DNA from: Ostrinia nubilalis
Taxonomy: Eukaryota; Arthropoda; Insecta; Lepidoptera; Crambidae
NCBI RefSeq assembly: GCF_963855985.1
Contig: NC_087099.1
Location: 12,492,001 to 12,556,000 of the forward strand
Direction of reading: 5' to 3'
DNA: 64,000 bases
In this document: piece by piece, positions 56,912-64,000 of the stretch
How positions within the stretch are numbered: the first letter of the stretch is position 1
Layout of the letters: the number at the start of each line of letters is the position of its first letter
Position numbers and translations under genes: made by a program
Notes under the pieces: generated by a model
Told to the model about the DNA's origin: nothing
What the model saw: the letters and a program-made list of their open reading frames with translations, nothing else
Database searches by the model: none

Positions 56912-59900
56912 GTAAATTTCAAAATACTTATATTTATGACAATATCATCAAAATAGCTTTTAAGTACAGCATTGTGTCATTTAAAGAGAATACACTACAA
57001 ATAGCAAGAAACTACCTACACTACAAATAGCAAGAAAAACTGGGAAGATTGACTTTATTTCTGTACCATGGCATTAAAGCTTAAATTCACCGTTTTGATA
57101 CGACAATAAGATTTTATACACCTTCTATTCTACTATCTATGTCTACATTTAGGTAGGTAGATCACTATTATGTAATATTCGTCACAATTTATCGTGTTTT
57201 GAGCGCAATTTATAGCATCACAGCTACGCGGTAGTATGACATAACAAAGAAAGTTATTTTAGGTTATTAGACTTACGGGAAATAAATTTTTTCATTCACT
57301 GCACGTTTTCTTAGACTCATCTTACGTACTGAGCTTAAAAACACAATCAATTTCATAATTTTTCATTCATGAATGTCTTGTTTCATCTTTCCAGCTCACG
57401 CAAACTGAGCGCACGGAAACGATTTCGGCTTGCTCTACATTTCTCAATTGTAAAAACTTTCTGCTACGAACTAGTTAGGTATATATTTCCATTTTATTTC
57501 ACTATTGATCTAACCGTTATGTGCTTAGCTATTCGGTAATGCAATTTTCATAGAACGAAAGTTCTATTCCTCCACATTTCTAACAAATTGGAACACTCCT
57601 CTGGAGATTAACATTTTAATTTCAAGTTATTTTAAAAGGGACGAATGGAATTAACATTTTTAGGCATTTAATTTCCGACTTACCTAAAATTCCTTGTCCT
57701 AACCTAAAATTCCTTCTCGTACCTATTGCTTTTAATTTTATAAGCTCTACCACGATTTATTTACAACGCAAAATATTCCAACAATTTCCTAAAAGAGGAA
57801 TTAGGCCAAGGCATGAATATTCATATTTTCTGGAAGTAGCGTTCGATCCGACTACTGGCATTGGCACAACATTGTTTAACCGTGAAAAGGGGTAAGTAAC
57901 GAGCCGATTATGAATATAATAAATTGCTGGGAACAAAAGTCCGATGAAATAAAATTGTGAGCATTCCACCCGCGGCGAAAGCGAGCATTTGCAAGCATGG
58001 CATGCCGTAAACAGGGGTGGACTTGGGGTTTCCCCCTCGCCCCTTTGCGTATAAATAAATCGCACGCAAAGGGGTATAATATTAGACAGGTGTGTAACTA
58101 TAAAGTGAATTTACGTACTAACGTAGGACGTTCACTTTAGCAAATAGTAAATACTGTGAGCTTTACCAGAACTTCTAAACAAAACTTATTCAGGTCTTCA
58201 TAATAAGATCATCAAAATATCTGGCCTACTTCCTATTTCCATCATTTATTTCATCGCAATTCTGTGCTACGAAAGTTCTGAAGTTTTTAAATTCGTAGCA
58301 CTACGTAGTAGCTACGCTGTAGCCATAGATTCGTAGCATTCCTTCACTATTCAATGTTAAAACATTGAGCTTTTTCCGTGAATACCGAACATTCAAGGCA
58401 ACTAACGTACATTTTTGTTTTTATTGCGTTTCCAATGATTACTTTAGTATAATTTTATGCTTATACCAAATAAGTTACGTGATAAAAGCAAAACTCATTA
58501 TAGAAAAAGCTTTACGACAACAATCATCGATCATCGATTTTAGCCGAAAGACGTAAGGCAGCGGATACTTTTTATGTGTTTGGAATTGGATAATCTGCAT
58601 AAATGTTTCGGTTAATGTAACTTCGAACACATCATTGAATAAACGCCAGTGATGCAAATCAGTGGATGATTTGCCATTAGGTTGAGTTGTTCTCAAAAAC
58701 GAATCTAACTTTCATACTTCAATGCTTTCATGCAGTCGATTAAAAATAAACGCACCCTCTTTGTCCCAGTTACGTCTCTGTCAGTCGTACATTCAGAGGG
58801 TGCGCAGCATTCGGACGAGCGCCCGCGCTCCACCTGCACATTACTGCATTTTATATTGCGCCCGCGGACAGCCGGGATGCTCGGGGAATAATACCCGCCT
58901 CATTTTATTTATGAACCGTGCCACGCTGTAAAACATCATAATTTTATCTGAAACAGTTCATTTTAAACTCCGTTTGAGTGTTGCCATGTACGTGGGCTAA
59001 AGATTAAAATAATGAGTGTGAATATTGTCGTTGTAAGATTATTATTCTGTGAATAAGAAAGACATGATGTTGTTATCACAAAAATGTAATAATAGTACAC
59101 AGTCATCATCATCATCATCATTTCAGCCACAGGACGTCCACTGCTGAACATAGGCCTCCCCCAATGACTTCCACATCGCACGGTTGGTAGCGGCCTGCAT
59201 CCAGCGTCTTCCTGCTACCTTTATCAGGTCGTCGGAGATCGAATCAGAAATGAGGAGATTTGTAAACGAACTAAAGTCGCTGACATAGTACACAGTAATG
59301 CCATTTATAATTAAACATAAACCCTTCGTGTACATTACTGTTCCTTTGTTGTCAAAAGTTGTATAACCATTGTACCAATTAATCAAAGGCTTTACAGCCT
59401 TAAGTGCAATTTACACTAAGTAGATATGTAGACTGGGATTAACGCAATGGTTTCTTTTGTTCCGGGAAGGCGTTTTCCGGGAATTTCCCGGTGTTAATAC
59501 AGTGAAGAGACAAAACGATGAGACACGTGCAATAAATCAAACGTTTCAGGGGTCAGTATTAAGTACAAAGTAGGTACTTACCTTTTCTTAATCCGAGTTA
59601 ATCGTCAGCCCCTCCAAGCTCCAAGTAAACTACAGAATCACTAAAGAATAATGTGAAAAGACGAGAAACTATGGTTTTCACGGTTGGTTCGTACCACTTC
59701 GTAGATATGGTGCACTTCTCAGTTACAATTATACTTTCTGTAAAATTAAAGTACATATCATTATGTCAGTTTGTATCAGATTTTTTGACTCCTCAATAGT
59801 GAAGCAAACTATGTTTATTCTATTGCTTTCAAGACGTAAACCAAAACTTTCCTAATGCCTAGTAGCTACTGCACATCCGCCCCGACCTACCCCTGTCCAG

Positions 59901-60309
59901 GAAATATGGTCAGTGCCGTAGGTTTATTAAATTTCCTGTTGGCAAACGCTTAGAGACCTCTCGAGCTTAACTAAACAGGATAGGACGGAATCAAGCGGTC
60001 AGGTTGCATGTCCACATTGATAATTCAAGTCGACCCAGCGTCGAGTCGAAAGCCCTTCTCGAGAGCACTACGTGGATTAAGTAAAGCTCTCATAATCTGA
60101 TGCATATTTAATTTTGCGGCTTGGATGTATGCCTGGTTTACTTTCGTGTATCTTCCACTAATGTAAGATACTCAGCCGCAGAGCTATGATTTAAGTGGAG
60201 CTTTTAGTAAGAAGCTACCCCACATCTAAGAATATGCCTCTACTTTTATAGGTATACTGAATTCTGTCTCTAATTCAAATATAATCTTGCAGACTAGAAC
60301 AGATCCCTA
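56912..60309. other. First intron of PAQR4-like gene
   Basis: Mainly AT-rich with a GC-richer patch at 58780-58880. It holds the RTE tail at 59104. No second PAQR exon (helix-rich, expected in plus orientation) was found here. Confidence 0.45.
59104..59284 (-). mobile_element. 181-bp RTE-type LINE tail with 12-bp target duplication
   Basis: ATAGTACACAGT occurs exactly at 59092-59103 and 59285-59296. On the minus strand the insert ends with DDLIKVAGRRWMQAATNRAM, then LGEAYVQQWTSCG, and a (TGA)n tail (seen as CATCATCAT at 59104-59122). It is the same family as 8473-8814, 5'-truncated. Confidence 0.88.
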
Positions 60310-60317
60310 TTTTAATG

Positions 60318-60574
60318 CAGTGTTTTTCAACCTGGAAGCCTCTATAGGGTGTCGCGAGAGGTCGTTAAAACTACCTCAGTAAAAAAAACAGTAAAGTTTT
60401 AAAGATAGATTTATAAGAAATCTATTATGACAATGCGTAAATGTTGTATGGATTGAAGTATTCGGTCCCTACAACATCTTTGTAACATTATAAAATGCAT
60501 GAAAAAACAGCGAGCGGTCTGGGTGTCGCGAAATATTTCCCCGGTCGTGTCATGAAAAAGGTTAAAAAACACTG
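60318..60574. mobile_element. Non-autonomous hAT element, 257 bp
   Basis: Exact 8-bp duplications TTTTAATG flank it (60310-60317 and 60575-60582). The termini are CAGTGTTTTTCAACCT and AGGTTAAAAAACACTG, of the CAGTG...CAACC type common in Charlie/ZBED-like hAT elements. It is non-coding. Confidence 0.88.
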
Positions 60575-60958
60575 TTTTAATGTAACCACATTTAACATAA
60601 AGTGTGATTGAGTCACATACTGCCTTGTTCTACATAAAAAATGGAACCTACAACCAAATTCCATACATGAAATAATAAAAATACTAACGAACCAAACATC
60701 ATCGTTATAATTGGTTAAAATTACTACCCCTCAAGTGACGAGTTAATGACATTCCATTTAGAGTGTTTAGTGCTTAGCCAATTCATGGGCCGGGGAGTTA
60801 TTATCGCGCCTAAACGTCGGTTGTTTGCCTACGTAAGCTCGTGGGAACACGTTACATATGGGTTGCATTACTACTTATTATTTTAACCTTGGATAATGGT
60901 GGCTCAGCTAATGTATTCGTATGTTCTCCTATAGAAAAGTGCTTTTTTTAAGCCTATT

Positions 60959-60990
60959 TACAAAGACAAAGACAAAGACAAAGACATTTA
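60959..60990 (-). repeat. LINE 3' hexamer tail (TTTGTC)n
   Basis: Five tandem ACAAAG units on plus (minus TCTTTG/TTTGTC) abut ATTTATTTGC. It is the 3' end of the minus-strand non-LTR element whose ORF2 ends at 61057; short tandem repeats rather than poly(A) end many insect non-LTR elements. Confidence 0.7.
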
Positions 60991-61056
60991 TTTGCAAAGA
61001 ATAGGTTGATACAGATAGTGTTGTAAATACAGAGTGCTCTATTCTGCTAAAATACA

Positions 61057-63966
61057 TTAACATGCAAATTTTTTGTCCAGAAATTCCTGAACACTGTAAA
61101 AGCAGGAAGTGGTTAGCCATTCCCTAAGCTTTCTGGTCATTACTTTTGCAGGACCTATTTTAAATCTTTCAGGAATTTTGTTATAAACCTTAATGCACAT
61201 AGAATAACAATTTTTATGACAAAGTGCGATTTTTGGGCAGAAGTCAAATACTAGTCTATTTGCTGACCTTGTGTTTCTCGGGTATACCTCAGCAGCAGTT
61301 TTAAACAATTTTGGATGTTGTGTTACAAATTTGTAAATTTCAAGTATGTACATCCCGGGAACAGTGAGTATGCCTAGTTTCACAAATAATGGTTTACATG
61401 TTTCAAAGGGCCCTTTACAACATAGAGCTCGTATGCATTTTTTCTGAGCTATGAAAACCCTTTGTATATCGGTACCATTTCCCCAAAGTATGAGCCCATA
61501 GCTTATAACAGAAGCAACATATCCGTAGTAGGCACTTAACGATACACTCAGAGAAGTAATTCTTGTCAATCTTCGAAGGACGTAAACAAATCTATTAATT
61601 TTTTTACACACATTGTCAATATGGCATGAAAAGTTTAAGTTTTTGTCCAATAAGATACCTAAAAATGTCAAATTATTTACGTGGTCCAAGGTTATTTCAT
61701 TATTATAATTTATGTCCATTTTAATTTCTTTACGTCCTTTTACATTGAATTGTATATATTTCGTTTTAGCTAAATTAGCAGTCAGATTATTAAGGTTTAG
61801 CCATTTCATTATGTCATTTATAGTATTGTTAATGTCATATTCATAGAGATTTAATTTGTCAGCGTTACATTTGATTATTACGGAAAGATCATCTGCAAAT
61901 AAAATACACCTATGTTTGGTAGCAGATGGTAAGTCGTTTATATAAAGTAAGAAAAGTAGCGGTCCCAAGACGCTGCCTTGGGGTACACCAAATCTGTTAG
62001 ATTTGTAAGTAGATCGGCATGTGCTATTTTCGTGATTTGATTTGGTTATTTCAACACACTGGTGTCTGTTCTCCAGATATGTTTTAAACCACTGTAGCGC
62101 GTTTCCACGTACTCCATATACTTCTAACTTATCCAGCAATATGTCATGAACTACCCGATCAAAGGCTTTAGACATGTCAAAAAAAAGCGCAGTAGCACAT
62201 TGTTTTGAATTTAGGCCAAGGACAACTTCATGGACCAGGTTGAAGCAAGCTAGAGTAGTGGATTTTCCTTTTTGGAAACCATTTTGTTCTGGATTGATAA
62301 TGTTAAACTTTAGACAAAATTTCATTAGCCTAGCTTGCATAGCCTTTTCAAATATTTTTGATAGCACAGGTATCAACGTTATAGGGCGATAGTTACCAAT
62401 TTCAGACGTGTCCCCTTTTTTGTATATGGGCTTAACTATAGAAAACCTCAATTTTTCAGGAAACTGTCCTGTCTCAAAAGATAAGTTAATGAGATATCTT
62501 AATACAGGAGCTAATTCATGGCTACAGTATTTTAAAATTTTTGTAGGAATTTCATCATACCCACATGCATTAGAATTTTTAAGAGACTGGATTAAATTTA
62601 TCGTCTCTTTTACATTTAAAGGTTCCAAGAAGAGGGAGTTAGGAGTAGATTTTAAGTTAGTTAATACTTTTCTTTTTCTATCGTTGTCATAAATAAATTT
62701 GTCACCACATATGTCAGTATAATAGTCGTTAAAAGCTTGAGCTATTTTGTTTGTATTTGTTATTATATTACCATTTAAGTCAATCTTTGAAATACCTAGC
62801 TTCAGTTCGCGGTTTTTTGTTTCATTGTTAATGAGAATCCATGAGGCCTTGCATTTATTCTGACTATTTAGTAAAAATTTATTACTACAATTTTTTTGTG
62901 CCGTTGAAATACATTTTTTGAGTATTTTACAATATTTTACATAGTTTTCTTTTTTAGTTTTGTCAGTATTTCTATAAGAGGCAAAGCGAAGCAATCTTTT
63001 CCTTTTAGTAGATATTTTTAAGCCTCTTGTGATCCATTTTTGTTTTTGAGGTTTATTATTAATTTTTAACTTTACCTTTGGAAAACACAAATTATAAAGC
63101 AAACACAAAGTTTCATGAAATATATTAAATGCTTCGTCCATATTTTTCTCTTGGCATACCTCGGAAAAAGTCAATGATTTCAGGTAGTTACAAAATTTGT
63201 TTTGGTTTTCATTACAGAAATCTCTTTTATATACAATCCGGTGTTGCACTAATGGCACTTTTTGAACGGGTATACTGAGCATTTGTGCAGTGTCATGGTC
63301 AGATAGTTGTAGTGGCAATACTCTTCCGACACCATGTTTTATATTACTAAGTATGTGATCTATACAATTTTCGCCTCTGGTAGGTTCGTTTATGTGGAGA
63401 GTAAGGTCAAAATTTTTGGCAATATCCATTAAGTAACGAGATTCTTTAGTACATATTAGGGTATTTATATTAAAGTCACCAGTGATAATGATTTTTTTGT
63501 TGTTATGTCTCCTAAATATGTCGGTAATTACTGCTTCTAGCTTAGCCAAGAAAGTATTTGCATATTTGTTATGTGAGGAGTATACGCAAAGTATGATTAA
63601 GTTATGAGCGAGTACTTCTACCCCACAACATTCAAATATATTTGGTACGACGTATTTACCGAAGCAGGTTAACTCTTTGTAGAGTAGTCCCCGCCTCAGC
63701 AGTATACATGTACCTCCTCGTTTTGTTTCTCTACAGTAGGTAGCGGCTAATTCGTAACATTTTAGTGTTAAATTTCTTTCCTCGCCCCTCTTTACAAATG
63801 TTTCCGAAAAACAGAGTGCATCCGGTTTAGTTTTATTGTCTTCTAATTCTGACATAGTTATTTGTATTAAATCTTTTTTAGATAAAAAGCTTGCTATATT
63901 TTGGTGGAATACAATAAAGGGTTCATTTTTTATGGATTTTTGGTCTTTTTGGTTGTTATGAGTCAC
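61057..63966 (-). CDS. Non-LTR retrotransposon ORF2: endonuclease and reverse transcriptase
   Basis: An uninterrupted frame of about 969 codons. The N-terminal third is an APE-type endonuclease: VFHQNIASFLSKK at the start, ALCFSETF, IITGDFNINT, DHILSN and the catalytic LSDHDTA near residue 220. The middle holds reverse transcriptase blocks in order: NYRPITLIPVLSKIFEK, NGFQKGKSTTLA, FFDMSKAFDRVVH, FGVPQGSVLGPLLFLLYIND and CILFADDLS, with FADD in place of YADD. The C end has a thumb-like region but no RNase H or zinc knuckle that I can see. The set points to the Jockey/CR1/Daphne group. The frame is open above the GTG-like start at 63966 up to a stop near 63980, so the true start is uncertain. 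ORF1 and the 5' end are outside the window. With all catalytic blocks intact, this copy may be recent. Confidence 0.92.
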   Translation of the reverse strand: MTHNNQKDQKSIKNEPFIVFHQNIASFLSKKDLIQITMSELEDNKTKPDALCFSETFVKRGEERNLTLKCYELAATYCRETKRGGTCILLRRGLLYKELTCFGKYVVPNIFECCGVEVLAHNLIILCVYSSHNKYANTFLAKLEAVITDIFRRHNNKKIIITGDFNINTLICTKESRYLMDIAKNFDLTLHINEPTRGENCIDHILSNIKHGVGRVLPLQLSDHDTAQMLSIPVQKVPLVQHRIVYKRDFCNENQNKFCNYLKSLTFSEVCQEKNMDEAFNIFHETLCLLYNLCFPKVKLKINNKPQKQKWITRGLKISTKRKRLLRFASYRNTDKTKKENYVKYCKILKKCISTAQKNCSNKFLLNSQNKCKASWILINNETKNRELKLGISKIDLNGNIITNTNKIAQAFNDYYTDICGDKFIYDNDRKRKVLTNLKSTPNSLFLEPLNVKETINLIQSLKNSNACGYDEIPTKILKYCSHELAPVLRYLINLSFETGQFPEKLRFSIVKPIYKKGDTSEIGNYRPITLIPVLSKIFEKAMQARLMKFCLKFNIINPEQNGFQKGKSTTLACFNLVHEVVLGLNSKQCATALFFDMSKAFDRVVHDILLDKLEVYGVRGNALQWFKTYLENRHQCVEITKSNHENSTCRSTYKSNRFGVPQGSVLGPLLFLLYINDLPSATKHRCILFADDLSVIIKCNADKLNLYEYDINNTINDIMKWLNLNNLTANLAKTKYIQFNVKGRKEIKMDINYNNEITLDHVNNLTFLGILLDKNLNFSCHIDNVCKKINRFVYVLRRLTRITSLSVSLSAYYGYVASVISYGLILWGNGTDIQRVFIAQKKCIRALCCKGPFETCKPLFVKLGILTVPGMYILEIYKFVTQHPKLFKTAAEVYPRNTRSANRLVFDFCPKIALCHKNCYSMCIKVYNKIPERFKIGPAKVMTRKLREWLTTSCFYSVQEFLDKKFAC

Positions 63967-64000
63967 GAAAAAAGTTATTTCCTAGGTCAGTCTTATGTGT

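Noticed and set aside
62174..62692. Plus frames inside the LINE
   Set aside because: Antisense to the reverse transcriptase ORF.

Overview
The window looks like nuclear DNA of an insect, most probably a moth or butterfly. Genes are split into short exons with GT-AG introns, introns are tens of kilobases long and AT-rich, and there are many small transposons (RTE-type LINE tails, a Helitron, hAT, Harbinger and foldback MITEs). No bacterial-style operons, CRISPR arrays or rRNA genes were seen. The order Lepidoptera is an inference from repeat style, not a proof.

About 53 kb (position 1 to roughly 53,100, minus strand) is one gene: the LAMMER/CLK dual-specificity protein kinase Doa (Darkener of apricot). 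Nine exons of the canonical form can be joined with matching phases: a 5' UTR exon ending at 52942 (tentative), a first coding exon (50972-50833), an Arg/Ser-rich exon (20276-20150), and seven kinase exons at 9945-9864, 9386-9320, 7605-7492, 7108-7018, 5864-5685 and 520-391 (the last six plus the linker exon carry the G-loop, catalytic Lys, [11 protein letters not shown] and the LAMMER-type activation segment). They give 310 contiguous residues; the C-terminal lobe lies off the left edge. Four more open exons on the same strand (27179-26071, 19710-17806, 14490-14305, 12297-10912) look like alternative first coding exons. Their splice phases fit: the one upstream of the Arg/Ser exon ends in phase 2, like the canonical first exon, and the three downstream of it end in phase 0, which fits direct joining to the kinase linker exon. 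Promoter choice would then decide whether the kinase carries the Arg/Ser domain or a long novel N terminus.

Right of Doa, head to head with it, a plus-strand gene starts near 56.5 kb: the first coding exon of a PAQR-family (PAQR4-like) seven-helix membrane protein. Its later exons lie beyond a large intron that extends to the window edge and holds an intact-looking non-LTR retrotransposon ORF2 (63966-61057, minus).

The introns are rich in mobile DNA. Between 0.1 and 9.1 kb lie a 242-bp foldback 17 bp from a kinase splice donor, a decayed Helitron with its 3' terminus, a MITE nested in another MITE with a matching empty site elsewhere in the window, a Harbinger-like MITE 26 bp from a kinase splice acceptor, and an RTE tail inside a TA-flanked transposon. 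Three non-autonomous hAT elements (35.2, 45.7 and 60.3 kb) each have perfect 8-bp target duplications. A large inverted-repeat element at 44 kb contains a palindrome carrying a tRNA T-arm. Long stretches of the 30-kb first Doa intron show nothing I can name.
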